DNA of 64,000 bases from positions 992,001 to 1,056,000 of the forward strand of contig JAIQDT010000232.1 of assembly GCA_021521415.1 (NCBI GenBank), written 5' to 3'. This document shows, one piece after another, positions 1-12,240 of this stretch (positions are counted from its first letter, which is position 1; each line of letters opens with the position of its first letter). The position numbers and the translations under genes are program-made. This DNA is from Bidens hawaiensis (taxonomy: Eukaryota; Streptophyta; Magnoliopsida; Asterales; Asteraceae). The notes under the pieces are model-generated. The model ran no database searches. It was not told the origin of the DNA and was given only the letters and a program-made list of their open reading frames with translations.

Positions 1-2597
1 TACCGGCTTTTAGCTAATCACTCGTGTTGCGGGGCCTTACAATGTTAGCAACTCAGATAATTACCATCTTAGTACATTTCCGTACGATTCCCGTACAATA
101 AAATATATATAAATACACGCAAATCCATGCGTTCAGTATGTACTTAAACATTTCAATAGTAACATGCTTTCCGCCCCGGGAAAATATTTAAAAACAATTC
201 AGAAAAAGGGGCTCGTGAAACTCATCTTAGCACATGCAAGCAGGTAACAACAGTCATTATTAGTTAACACGTCTAATCTGTAATATGATCCCTACGATCG
301 TTATTATACAATTATTGTTTATATAATCTTTAACCGTGTTAACCGGTACATCTGGGGACACTGTTAACCCAGTACTGTACCCGTTCCGGGGGCAATGTTA
401 ACCCAGAAACACTTCTAGGGACATCTGGGGACACTGTTAACCCAGTATTGTACCCATTCTGGGGGCAATGTTAACCCAGAAACACTTCTCCGGACTCAAA
501 TTGTGATATCGTTTAGAGTTCAATAGTCAAAGTTACTATTCGTTTGTTTTCCCAGTTTTGCGTGCCTAGCACGGTTATCCGTTTTTACGTTTCAAAAATG
601 AGTTTGGTCACACACGACCCGAAAATAGTGGTTGACTGATAATTTAATTTAAGTTGTGAAATTAGAGCTCGGTTTAGACGCCCCGATTGGCCGCGGGACC
701 CGTTTCCGTCTTTAGTGTACCGGAAACTGTTAAATCGATTAAAATTACCCAAATCATCTGAATTATTTTCGGATGATTTATTTTTACTTGTTTAACACAG
801 TTATATGAAAATAGTTCATTTTTAGGGTTTTATACACCGGTCAGCTCGTTTAGGCGAACTTTACCGGTTTACACTTTTTAAACCTTAAAAGTTTGTTTTT
901 ATTTTCTTTAGCACAAATAATTATCCGTTTAATCTCGGATCTTGAAATTTTGCACAAATCACTTTTTGACAGTGAGGAATTTTATAAAAACATTTCCAGA
1001 ATTAATTTTTATATTTAAAATTTATTTATCTATTTTTAAACACCATTTAAACACTAAATATGTCGTAAATACCAAACGACCTTAGAAAAATCCCAAATTT
1101 TTCCTGGATGACCCCTGCCATTCACATAGTCCCCTGTAATTTTTCCAGAACCAAAATCTTTTTTTAGATGCCATTTTCACTAAAACCGAGCTAGAAAACC
1201 CTAGAACTCGTTTAACAGAAAAGCCTACTTAGACTTCTCCAACTGACCTAAAATTTTGTGTGTGACTTTTACATGTTATAAAAAGCTTATCTGGAATTTT
1301 CCAGAATTTATCATGATATTTACCTATTTTCACCATTTTTAACCAAAACCGAGCATTAAATTCACCAAATATTCATCCTTTGTCCAAAAATTACCAAATT
1401 TTCACAGAACTCATATTTTCATGTATCTAACACCTCTGTAAAGTTTCATGACCTAACTCTAAACCGTCCACAATCTGTCCAAAAACCCATAACCTAACAT
1501 AAACCGAATATACCTTTTGTTTTCCGCCACTACAAGCTACACACTCGTCTTTCCGCCTTATCTACCACTAAATACAGAACCTACAACCAACATACCACAA
1601 TACCAAGCAAGTTACACTCACAATCAAGCCTCTTACACTATAGTTTCGGTTATTGTTTCAAAACTAAAGTTTAAACCGTAAAAATTCGTTTTTGGTTCGT
1701 TTAACTCCTTTATTGGACCAAGATCCCTTGTATAACCCGTATACATCACTTGATCATGCAAGAATCGGTTTTCATCTTTGAAACCTCATTTTCTTGCAAA
1801 TAAACTCAAGAAACGAAGAAGGAAACGTAAATAACTCGACTTTTTTCCTCGGTTTTCATGCTAAAATCTCGGTTTTTAGATGATATTGTGGAGAGGAAGG
1901 AAGAACATGGCCAAGCTTGTTAAAAAAAAATAACAACACAATGGGGTAACACCCTCTTGGTCCGATCGGTTAAAGGGGGGAGGTGAGGTGGGACCCACTT
2001 CTCCAATTCTAGCCACTCATTTGGATTTTTGAAATCCGGATAATGTTTTGGATAATCTGGTTCAGTTCGTTTTTCGGTTAAATGTTTAATTCGGCTTAAA
2101 ACGAGGCTAAAACGGTCGTTTTCGGCTTAAAAATGAAATTTATATAAAACCAATTTAAAAACTTTAAAAACTTAAACCATGACATTTATTAACTTAAAAC
2201 ATCATATTATTAATAATTGCGCATCTTTTTCGGCTTGATCGATCGTCTCTTGCTTGGTTTGGTATTAAAGGTTTCGTTTAACGTACCGACGTACCATTAA
2301 ATCAAAAATTCTTTTTCTGTGCTTTAATTCACTTATCCCGAAGCTTTAATACTTCGTAAACATCACTAAATATCATATATATCGTCTATAATCGAACCCT
2401 CGATTCGTTCGGGTTTCAATAACTATCGATCGATTAATCGCATATTCAATACGATGAATTATATATTCACGTACAATCAATACAGTGAACCATGTATTCT
2501 CGTATAATTACTATGGTAATTCATGTACCCGACATTAAATATAACGTAACTATTGTCTACCGGTTAGGGTATACCTGGTTTCATCGGAATCGTTACA
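1..2597 (-). mobile_element. Tekay-like gypsy LTR, reverse orientation, left end outside window
   Basis: Read on the minus strand, this stretch aligns in order with the complete LTR at 5956-9005. It starts with TGTAACGATT at 2597 and runs leftwards. Shared landmarks are an opening 'aaaccaggtat'-like start, a CCCACC/pyrimidine-rich block, 'gaatatttggtgaattta', 'ggttctgg...gggg.ctatgt' and 'ggtcgtttg'. The two are diverged, so they are related families rather than one pair. By alignment, about 300 bp of the 3' end of this LTR lies beyond the left edge. Because its 5' end abuts foreign sequence at 2598, it is either a solo LTR or the 5' LTR of an element running leftwards out of the window. The first 35 codons of an apparent ORF starting at 2492 belong to this LTR and are not gypsy coding sequence. 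Confidence 0.8.
348..493. repeat. 73-bp tandem repeat, two copies, inside the reverse LTR
   Basis: The unit beginning 'acatctggggacactgtta' starts at 348 and again at 421, a period of 73 bp, with only a few differences between copies. It contains two near-copies of 'tgttaaccca' per unit. A comparable 'acatgttaacccag' string occurs once in the related LTR near 8440, so the duplication is specific to this copy or subfamily. Confidence 0.85.
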
Positions 2598-5500
2598 CAT
2601 TCTTAGTTTCGGGTCAGTATGCTTCAGTTTTGTTTGATACGGGCGCCGATAGAAGTTTCGTATCTGTTAACTTCTTACTTTTAGAAAATATGCCGGTTAG
2701 TGAACTAACAAAACCATATACTATAGAACTCGCTAACGGTAAGTCTATAGTTGTTAACCGAATAGTCCGAAACTGTTCCCTCATCCTAAACGACCACCCA
2801 TTCCTTATTGATTTACTTCCAGTGGAATTGGGAAGTTTCGATGTTATAGTCGGTATGGACTGGCTATCTAAGTACAAAGCTGAAATTGTCTGTAAGGATA
2901 AGACTATTAGGATACCTCTTCCGAATGATGAGGCTATGACTGTTCAAGGTGAGAAATCTGGTACTATGTTGCCTTTCGTATCCCAACTTAAGGCATTAAA
3001 GTATTTGCGCCAAGGTTGTACATTATACTTGGCGAGCGTAACAGTTAATGAACCCGAGGAAAAACGAATGGAAGACATCCCAGTGGTACACGAGTATTCA
3101 GATGTATTCCCCAATGAGTTGCCTGGTTTACCACCGACCCGCCAAGTTGAATTCCGTATTGACTTGATACCGGGAGCAGCACCCATTGCTAAGGCACCTT
3201 ATCGACTTGCACCTTCTGAAATGCAAGAACGGTCCAACCAGTTACAAGAATTACTGGACAGGGGCTTTATCCGCCCTAGTTACTCACCGTGGGGAGCACC
3301 AGTGTTATTTGTAAAGAAGAAAGATGGGAGTTTTCGAATGTGTATTGATTACCGGGAATTGAATAAAGTGACTATAAAGAATAGATACCCCTTACCTCGA
3401 ATTGATGACTTGTTTGATCAGCTCCAGGGTGCGAAGTATTTTTCAAAAATTGATCTTAGATCTGGTTATCATTAAGTAAGAATTCAGGAAGAAGACATAC
3501 CAAAAACAGCTTTCCGAACTCGGTATGGTCACTATGAATTTTTGGTTATGCCGTTTGGGTTGACAAATGCACCTGCAGTGTTTATGGACCTCATGAACCG
3601 AGTTTTCAAACCTTACCTTGACAAGTTCGTGATAGTGTTTATCGATGGCATTTTGATATATTCGAGAAGTAAGGAGGAACACGAACAACATTTGCGGGAA
3701 ATCTTAGAATTATTGAGGCAAGAGAAGTTATACGCAAAGTTGTCCAAATGTGAATTTTGGTTACAAGAAGTACAGTTTTTGGGGCACATTGTGAACCATC
3801 AAGGGATCCAAGTAGACCCAAGTAAAATTGAGGCCATTAAAAATTGGCAAGTACCTAAGTCACCAAGAGAAATTCGTCAATTCTTAGGACTAGCCGGGTA
3901 TTATAGAAGATTCATTGAAAACTTTTCAAGTATTGCCCAACCTCTAACCCTCCTAACTCAAAAAGATCGAGCGTATGAATGGGGAGAAGAACAAGAAATG
4001 GCCTTCCAAACGTTAAAACAGAAGTTATGTGAGGCTCCAATATTAAGCCTTCCAGATGGAACTGATGAATTGGTGGTATATTGTGACGCGTCTCGTAAAG
4101 GTTTAGGATGCGTACTGATGCAAAGAAATAAAGTAATAGCATATGCTTCCCGACAATTAAAAGTACATGAAAAGAATTATACGACCCATGATTTGGAATT
4201 GGGAGCAGTTATCTTTGCATTGAAGATTTGGAGACATTACTTGTATGGCACCAAATGTACCATCTATACTGATCACAAAAGCCTACAACACATATTTGAT
4301 CAGAAAGAGCTAAACATGAGACAAAGGAGATGGGTAGAACTGTTAAATGATTATGATTGTGAGATTAAATACCATCCGGGTAAGGCCAACGTAGTAGCTA
4401 ATGCTTTAAGCCGAAAAGACAGAGTCAAACCATTGAGGGTACGAGCACTCGGAATGATTGTTCAAAGTAGCCTAACCGAACAAGTTCGTATTGCACAAGA
4501 TGAGGCTTTGAAGGCAGATCAGCTAGAAAAAGAAGAACTACATGGGAATGAAAGGAATTTTGAGAAGAAAATTGATGAAGTATATTATTACAAAAACCGG
4601 GTCTGGATTCCAACACTTCATAAACTCCGAAAGTTGATTCTTGATGAAGCACATAAGTCCAAATATTCTATTCATCCAGGTACTGATAAGATGTATAAGG
4701 ATGTTAAAGAATTTTACTGGTGGCCTGGCATGAAAAAGGATATAGCCGTGTATGTAAGTAAATGTGCAACGTGTGCAAGAGTTAAAGCCGAATATCAAAA
4801 ACATTCGGGAATGTTACAACAACCTGAAATCCCACAATGGAAATGGGAACAAATTACCATGGACTTTGTGACGCACCTTCCTAAAACCTCCTGAGGACAC
4901 AATGCTATCTGGGTAATGGTTGACCGATTAACCAAATCCGCACACTTTATTCCCATCCATAACAACTACACCACCGAAAAACTCGCTCAAATTTACATCG
5001 ATGAAATTGTATCCCGACACGGAGTACCTCTTTCGATTATTTCAGATCGAGACAGTCACTTTACTTCACATTTCTGGCAAGCAGTACAAAAAGCCTTGGG
5101 AACCCGAATCGACCTAAGTACGGCTTACAATCCCCAAACCGATGGTCAATCCGAACGAACCATCCAAACCTTAGAAGATTTACTTCGTGCTTGTGTACTG
5201 GACTTCAAAGGGAATTGGGATCAACACCTCCCGCTCATTGAATTCTCTTACAATAACAGTTTTCACGGTAGTATACAAGCAGCATCTTATGAAGTCTTAT
5301 ACGGGCGAAAATGTAGGTCACCACTATGTTGGACGGAAGTGGGTGATACCCAAATTTCAAGGTCAGATTTAATTCAGGAAACCACCGATAAGCTTCACCA
5401 GATTAAGCAAAAATTGAAAGCTGCCCGCGACCGACAAAAGAGTTATGCCGATGTTCGCAGAAAACCGTTATCTTTTGAAATACGTGATAAGGTGTTTTTA

Positions 5501-5944
5501 AAAGTATCGCCGTGGAAAGGTGTTATAAGATTTGGAAAGACTGGTAAACTAGCCCCGAGATACATCGGACCTTTCGAGATTATCGCAAATATTGGTTCCG
5601 TAGCTTACCGATTAAAACTACCCTTAGAACTGAGCACTATTCACGACGTGTTTCATGTATCGAATCTGAAAAAGTGTTTGACTGATGAAACAACAATAGT
5701 ACCACTGGAAGATGTTCAGATCAACAAAAAGCTCAACTTCATAGAGGAACCGGTAGAAATTGTGGACAGGAAAACCAAACAGTTACGACACAACAAAATT
5801 TCATTGGTAAAAGTTCGATGGAATTCAAAACAAGGACCCGAATATACTTGGGAACGAAAGGACGAATTCCGAAAGAAATACCCACACCTGTTCCCTAAAA
5901 AGAAAACCGATGACACATTAAATTTCGAGGACGAAATTTCTTAA
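2598..5944 (+). pseudogene. pol: gypsy pol (PR-RT-RNaseH-INT-chromodomain), inactivated
   Basis: This encodes the polyprotein that makes cDNA and integrates it. The reading frame (same frame as 2492) is continuous except for two stops: TAA at 3473-3475, just after the RT motif SGYH where Gln is usual, and TGA at 4892-4894, between the integrase zinc finger and core. The protease active site LFDTGA is at 2630-2647. RT covers roughly 3280-3800. The polymerase YxDD-type motif reads FIDG, Gly replacing the second Asp (codon 3647-3649). RNaseH covers about 4075-4415 with CDAS and TDHKSL intact, but the last catalytic Asp is Asn (VVANALSR, codon 4400-4402). The integrase HHCC finger is at about 4645-4790 and the DDE residues are all present (TMDF, ISDRD, GQSER). 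The chromodomain ([16 protein letters not shown]) is at about 5735-5915. With two stops and two lost catalytic residues it cannot be autonomous. Confidence 0.9.
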
Positions 5945-5955
5945 CGGGGGGAGAA
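5943..5955 (+). other. polypurine tract of the Tekay-type element
   Basis: The purine-rich string aacggggggagaa lies directly between the pol stop and the LTR start TGTGACA. It is the expected primer for plus-strand DNA synthesis in a gypsy element. Confidence 0.8.
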
Positions 5956-8900
5956 TGTGACATTCGTGACAAAACGAGGTATATTATATTCACTATGTAG
6001 CAAGTAAACGATAAATCGGTTAATTCGTAGTGCTTAAACGAGTAACCGACTGATACTAATTTTGACCCGTATACATACTGAGGGGTCATATATGAGTTAT
6101 ATATATATTATAGAGGCTAACATATTGATATTTAGGCCCCAGTACGTTTAAAACTCTTTAAACGAAAAAAGGTTTCGTTTGTCGATACGCTATAAGCTTA
6201 AATGCAATCGTTAATATCAAAACGAGCATTGTAGCATCCGTTAAGCCGAAAAGGATTGATAAAACACTTATATGACATGTTCTAAGCAATCCGTGAAAAT
6301 ATTTTGGAATTTTACAACGAGTCAGTACGTTTTTCTTATTTTACAAAAAGAAGCTGAAAAACACTCGTTTTCGCGCTGGTTTTCGCACCCGAACTAGTTT
6401 TCTTGCAAAAAAGCCGAACCTGAATTTAATTTTGGACCGACGTTTACGTATGGCACGAATACCGAGGCACCATTGGGTCAAAAAGGAGGCCCAATGGGCC
6501 TTATATGCTTGCGGCCGCAACTAAGGGGGAAGGCCCACCCCTTTACAATGTAATATATATGTAAATATTAAGAAGATATTTATAAAAAAAAAATTCCAGA
6601 AATCAGCAGAACATACTCTTCTTCAACAAGCTTCAACAAAACCCTAAGGTAAATATTGATTTTTACATTGATTTTAACCATGATTAACATAGTTTAACCA
6701 TGAAAAATTAATCTTTGATTAGTTTTAAACATGTTTAACCATCCAAAAACCATAAAAATCAAGTAAAATCATGTTTTGATGTTAAACATGTTTAAAAACC
6801 AGCAACATATACTTTTTTGGTCAAAAACACGGATTAGAACATGAATACAACGTTTTTACGGTTTGAAAGTTCGGTTTGAACCCAAAACCGAAACCCTAAT
6901 TATCAAGGCTGTCACATGGATGATTTATGCTTGGTTTGATGTCATATGATATGTAGATACACTGAGTTTGCTACCCGAGACCCGAAAAGTCGTTTAAGCT
7001 AGCAAAACTCATCGAAAACCGACAAGGTAAACCCGTAACACTCGTTTAAGGGCTGTTTAGTATTAGGTTGTGACGTGCTTGTTTTTAGCTTGTAAAAATT
7101 TTTAGGGACATTAGGGATCATATAAATGAGTCCCTGTTCAAATTTAGTAATTTTTCGATAAACGGAGAATATTTGGTGAATTTATTTCCTTTTATGAGCG
7201 TTTATTTGGGAAAAATAGCTAAACATATTGAAAAATTATGAAATTTGGTTTTGGAGATTAATATGTGATGGTAAGATCACTGGTAAAGTTTGGGGATCAT
7301 TGGAAATTCCTAAGTATGGTTTGTGCAATTATGATTTAACCGAATTTTAACAGCCGAAAAACGCACAAAAAGGCATTTTTTCAAAAGATTTAGGTTCTGG
7401 AGATTTTGCGGGGGCTATGTAATAACATTGGGGCCATTTTTAAAAATTATCGGATTTTTCGGAGGTCGTTTGATATAAACGGGCCATTTATTACACGATT
7501 ATAACCTATTAAATGAATTTTTATAAATAAATAATAAATAATAAAATTTCTGAAAATATTTTTATAAAATTCTCAATATTTTAATGTATTTTTACAAAAA
7601 TTTATATAATTTATATATAAGTACATATTTAGTTATGATTAATCAAATTTAAATTATTATTGTTTTAACGAAACCGGCAGTTTGATGTTTAACGGACTGA
7701 CTGGTACGTCAAAAAATCAAAAGTGATCAAATATTGTATTTTTGGATGAAATTGATAAAAACGAACTTTTTACGAGAATTCCGGACAATTCGGGTGGATT
7801 GTACGCGTCTTGTATAATCAAACCCGTGTGAAAACGGAAACGAACCCTGCGATCAAACCAGATACCGAAACCTTAAAATTATTTCATAAATTAAATCATT
7901 TTATCAATCAATATATTTACTTAAGTTTATGTGATCTTACCTAATCCCGAAACGCATAAACGATCAACTTGGCTAGGCTCGGGAAACGGTGAAACTAAGC
8001 CAAATCCAGTTTTAAACATTTCATAGTATACAACGTCACAATCTAAGACTATGGTCATGTTCTGGGCCTAACAGCTATACCCAGATTAGTTATACAACCC
8101 GATTTAGCCTAAACACTGTACTAGTATTAACGATACGATATCGTTTATAGGAATTAGGCTATAAGCGAGGCACCTAACCTATTGATACATAATTTTTGTG
8201 CGAACTACGATAAGGCGAGTTTCACGACCCCCACTTTCTAAACTGTGTTACGAACTTTTGGGGTGGAAATCATGTTTACATTTATTTATATACTTGAAAA
8301 AGTGTGATGATGTGAATTATCTAAGTACTAACACTTGTAAGTCCCCGTAAACACAAGTGATTAACTTCGTGACGGTGACGTGTGGATAGTAGTATAGGTT
8401 TGACAAACTCAACTGACAGAGCCGGTGGGGTATGCCGGAACATGTTAACCCAGTTGCACATTGTCATTTAAACTTGTTACATACTGCTATGTGGTGTTAT
8501 ACATAGTACATACTTAGGACAAAGTGGTTGTTAAATGCCAACGGGAGTGCATGGGCAGGGGTGGCCATGTGTTTTAGCTCGTTTCGGTTTCACTTGTGGC
8601 TTAGTATAATACATCATACACATACATGTATACATACACACTGTAAACTTTACGAACTCGTATACTGATTTTGTTCGTACTCGTGAAACTTGAAACTCAC
8701 CAACTAGACGTAGTTGACCCGTTTTAACATGCTTTTCAGGTAAAGCAAAGGTGGAATGATTTGCTTACGTTCTTGGTGTTAGGAATGAAGTTGAATAGCT
8801 GTGAATAGACGCAGATATATAATATTGAATAAGAAGCTCGTAAACCGGTTATGTGATTCTCATCTAGTTTGTAAACATAGTACCAACCCATGTAATATGA

Positions 8901-9005
8901 TGTAAATTAGTTTGTGAATTTCTTTATAAACAATGTTGTTGATACCGGTATTATCTGTTACATTCTCGTTTTACGCTTCCGCAACTACCTAGTCGGGGTG
9001 TGACA
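5956..9005 (+). mobile_element. 3' LTR of the Tekay-type element (3050 bp)
   Basis: The LTR begins TGTGACATTC immediately after the polypurine tract and ends ...GGGGTGTGACA. It contains a TATA-like 'ccttatatgc' near 6499 followed by a leader with 'aaccctaaggtaaat' near 6645, resembling the leader of other LTRs here. A 3'-terminal 'ttacgcttccgc' (8971) recurs near the end of the LTR at 45931-48696 and of the solo LTR at 29396-32229. No ORF in it has coding support. Confidence 0.85.
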
Positions 9006-9044
9006 AATATCATGTTTGAACTTAGCATGAATTTCATTGTATTG
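9006..9044. other. short unique spacer between LTR and hAT-like element
   Basis: Thirty-nine bases of AT-rich sequence with no recognised signal. It lies between the gypsy LTR end and the target duplication of the next element. Confidence 0.5.
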
Positions 9045-9404
9045 GTGATATGTAGGGGTGGCAACGTTGACCCAAACCATTACAAATGGGTCAATTTGGG
9101 TTGTTTTAAAATTCAAATGAGTTGTTTTGGGTCATATGCTTTAAATAAATGGGTCAAAATGGGTCACTTAAAATTTCACATTCTTATTTTCGAGTTAAAA
9201 TGGGTTGACAAATTTAACTATATGGGTCGATGTGGGTTAGTGTCTTAAGGAAAAGTGAAATGTACGGGTTGAGACGGGTTTTAGATTGGAACGATATCGG
9301 TTCAGATTTCGGCTCGGATCAGGTTTCGTGCTGACACGAGTTTTAGCGCAGGACCGGTTAGGTTTCGATTTCTTTCGAGTTTTCACACCGGACGGGTCGA
9401 TTTT

Positions 9405-9750
9405 TGTTTTTGATTCGTTTTCGTCGACAATTCGGTTTTGGTTAATATGTCAGGTATTTTTTTTATGAATGAGTATAACGGCGAAAATATTTTAGTTTTT
9501 TTACTTTTTTCATTATTCATTTATATTTTGAGTTATGATTTTTTTATTGTTTTATATGAAATTTTTTTTGAGGGACTTTGATCTTAATAAAAAATCTCAA
9601 AAAAAAAATTCCAAAAAAATAATATAAAAATCATAACTCAAAAAATAGAACAAAAAATGTAGAAACTAAAACATTTTGTCCATTGTCCTCATTAAAAAAA
9701 AAATCGACAAATTAACCGAAACTGAAAAGTCGACGAAAACGAAACAAAAA
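9405..9750. repeat. central inverted repeat of the hAT-like element
   Basis: The left arm (about 9405-9573) contains 'cgttttcgtcgac', a T-rich block and 'gagttatgattttt'. The right arm (about 9596-9750) contains these in reverse-complement order: 'aaaaatcataactc', an A-rich block and 'gtcgacgaaaacg'. The arms are imperfect and separated by about 20 bp, so a transcript or single strand could fold into a long hairpin. Confidence 0.75.
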
Positions 9751-9762
9751 CATGCTGAAACA

Positions 9763-10140
9763 AGCTGTTAAGTGTTGAAACGAACTAAAAATCGCTTAAG
9801 CAAGCTGTTAAGTGCTGAAACGAAATGAAAAATCGCTTAAACGAGTAGTTAGGTGCTGAAACGAACTGAAAAATCGCTTAATGAGATGTTATGTGCTGAA
9901 ACGAACTGAAAAATCACTTAAACGAGTTGTTACATGCTGAACCGAACTGAAAAATCACTTAAACGATCTGTTAGGTGCTGAAATGAACTGAAAAATCGCT
10001 TAAAAAAGCTGTTAGGTGCTTAAACGAACTGAAAACTTGCTTAAACAAGCTGTTACGTGCTGAAACGAACTGAAAAATCTCTTAAACGAGTTGTTGCGGG
10101 CTAAAACGAAATGAAAAATCACTTAAATGAGCTTTTGCTA
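9763..10140. repeat. minisatellite, about nine copies of a 41-bp unit
   Basis: The unit reads approximately gctgttaggtgctgaaacg followed by aactgaaaaatcgcttaaacga. Copies differ at several positions and are 40-42 bp long. The array lies inside the hAT-like element between the central hairpin and the right subterminal repeats. Confidence 0.85.
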
Positions 10141-10208
10141 TTAAAACGAGCTGTAACGTGTTGGAAACGTGCTGGTTCGTTGGTCCAAAAAAACTGACCC
10201 GAACCCCA

Positions 10209-10834
10209 TTTTGACCCGTTCCGACTTTGACCCGTTCTAACCCGAACCTGTTGACCCTATCCCGTTCCGACTCGAACCAAAACAACCCTTTTTTATGCGC
10301 CTCGTTTCGACCCTAACCCGCTTTAACCCTAACCCGTTTCAACCCTAGCTCGTTCCGACCCATGACCTCTTATGACCCAATCCAACCCGTTTGCCACCTC
10401 TAGTGATATGATTAAGGTTCAATTTATAGCATAACACATAAATGGTCAACACAGATTGTAATATGATGCCCCATATCTCTTCTCAAATCTTATTAGGCTC
10501 TCTCCAGATAACCCCAATTTGACTCTAGTTTTGACACGTTCCGACTTTGACCCGTTCTAACCCGAACCTGTTGACCCTAACCCGTTCCGACACGAACCAA
10601 AACAACCGTTTTTTTTAGTGGCACGTTTCAACCCTAACCCGTTTCGACCCTAACCCGTTCCGACCTATGACCTGTTTCGACCCAACCCAACCCATTTGCC
10701 ACCTCTAGTGATATGATTAAGGTTCAATTTATAGCATAACACATAAATGGACAACACTGATTATAATATGATGCTGCATATTTCCTCTCAAATCTTATTT
10801 GGCTCTCTCCAGATCACCCCAATTTGACTTTAAC
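10209..10834. repeat. 320-bp tandem duplication spanning the right end of the hAT-like element
   Basis: The unit starting 'ttttgacccgttccgactt' at 10209 recurs at 10529. It includes the right 190 bp of the hAT-like element, its inverted terminus, the target octamer gtgatatg and about 120 bp of flank ending near 'ccccaatttgact'. The second copy therefore carries an orphan hAT right end at about 10529-10715. The copies differ by substitutions and small indels, so the event is not recent. Confidence 0.85.
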
Positions 10835-12240
10835 CCCTGATATTTGGTCAAAATAGTTTTCTTTATGACAGAACTTATTGAATTTTTTTATTTGGATATT
10901 CTTTTCAAACTTATATAGGTTGAACGTTGGACTTACATGCCTTCCGGACTTACAAGCCTTTCTTTCGAGACATGACAAGACTTATTTGGATGCCCCCATC
11001 TTTTTAGTTCTTGTTTGAATCCTCTCTGTTTGATAAAATTGTAAAATTAATATTTATCAACTTTTGGTTGATTTATTCATATTGTTGTCATTTTCTTAAC
11101 TTTTTGATACTAATTATAACTGTTCTTTGTCATATATAAAGATGTTTCGTTTTTGGGTTGACCAAATACCAACAGGCTTGTGTATGACTAGATAATCTCT
11201 TTTCTGCCTATAATTTGGAAATAGGTTCATTGGAACATGAATATCCAACAATGTATCTCCACATTAAGTTTAGCATTTCTTTATATTTATATCACCTCTA
11301 CTTTTACACATCATGGAAAGCAACCATACATATCAATGACTGTTCTGATAGTCTTTTTAGCCTATTAAATCCATATGATTAGCAAAGTAGTCAATGTACT
11401 ATCATTTCCCATTTAAAATTCAGTCACCCCAGTTACTCTTAGCTTTCAGGTTTATGGCTATCCTTTGTGTCTACAAGTAGTTCACAGAACCAAACACATA
11501 TGTGAATACATGTCCTTTAAGCTTAGAGGTATTGGCATAATTTTAAGTGAAAGAACTCATCACTAATGCCCCGAATGTTGTCAGTCATTAGATAAATGGT
11601 TATCCTTTCATTCTAAGAATAGATGACAAGACCAAACAAATACAAGTATATGTCCTTCTGACTTGAGCAAACGACATAATTTTAAGCAAAAGTAACTCTT
11701 TTTGAGTCTTTTCAATGAAAATCTTTTTTAAGCTTCTATAAAGCTTGAACTGAATAGTATTATCATATCTCTACACCATAACAACTTGCTCATGATTTGA
11801 TCAAAAACTGTTTTATGCAAACTTCATTTCAAAAGTTCATTTAAGGCATGCAATTTTGACACAAAGACACATTCTGACATAAACAGTTGTAACATAATCA
11901 AATCTTAATCAAACAATGACATCATCAAAACAATCAGACCTTCCTAAAATGCATAGTCTAGCATATCCTGTCACCATTATCAGATCAGATCAAACACATA
12001 ATCAATCAATCAATTAAGATATCAGATAAGCATACTCATTTAAGTATTTCAATTCGAAACACTTATCATGATATCACACATGTTAAATGAGAAACATACA
12101 CATGCATCAAAGACACCTAAGATGCACAGATAATCATACAAAAACATATCACAATTGACAGTTCACACATTAAGCAAATAAACATTCAACAAGACTCTTT
12201 CAATAGATAATCAGTTAGCACATAGAGCACAAATCATTAA
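10835..12240 (-). other. 3' non-coding tail of copia C; no 3' LTR found
   Basis: Read on the minus strand downstream of the RNaseH stop, the first part (12240 to about 11200) resembles the post-pol tail of copia A at 59460-60000. Shared strings include 'ctacttgtaga', 'aaggatagcca', 'taactgggg' and 'gatagtacattga'. No copy of the LTR at 19915-21029 and no polypurine tract followed by TGTTGGG is seen. The 3' end of the element is therefore deleted or replaced somewhere between 10835 and about 11200. The rest is AT-rich with no coding support. Confidence 0.55.

Larger units (their letters stand above)
2598..9005 (+). mobile_element. 5'-truncated Tekay-type Ty3/gypsy retrotransposon
   Basis: The element comprises the end of protease through integrase and chromodomain (2598-5944), a polypurine tract and a 3' LTR of 3050 bp. 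The 5' LTR, primer binding site, gag and first part of the protease are absent: the sequence to the left is an oppositely oriented LTR. Domain order PR-RT-RNaseH-INT plus a C-terminal chromodomain identifies a chromovirus; the chromodomain and long LTR fit the Tekay/Del clade. The LTR ends at 9005 and is followed by 'aatat', the expected position of a 5-bp target duplication whose partner is not in the window. Confidence 0.85.
9045..10410. mobile_element. non-autonomous hAT-like foldback element with 8-bp TSD
   Basis: The element itself is 9053-10402. Its terminal inverted repeats are TAGGGGTGGCAA at the left and TTGCCACCTCTA at the right (11 of 12 matching as inverted). The flanking octamer gtgatatg is present at 9045-9052 and 10403-10410. 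An 8-bp duplication with TAGGG-type termini is the hallmark of the hAT superfamily. The subterminal regions are packed with 'tgggtca' words at the left and 'tgacccg' words at the right, as in hAT subterminal repeats. No transposase is encoded; the small ORFs inside (for example 9286-9468) have no family resemblance. It would need a transposase in trans. Confidence 0.8.

Noticed and set aside
2492..2597. Start of the long ORF as a gypsy protein N-terminus
   Set aside because: These bases belong to the reverse LTR; pol homology starts at 2598, so the ATG is fortuitous.
9286..9468. Small ORF in the hAT-like element as a transposase fragment
   Set aside because: No resemblance to hAT transposase; it lies across subterminal repeats and the hairpin arm.
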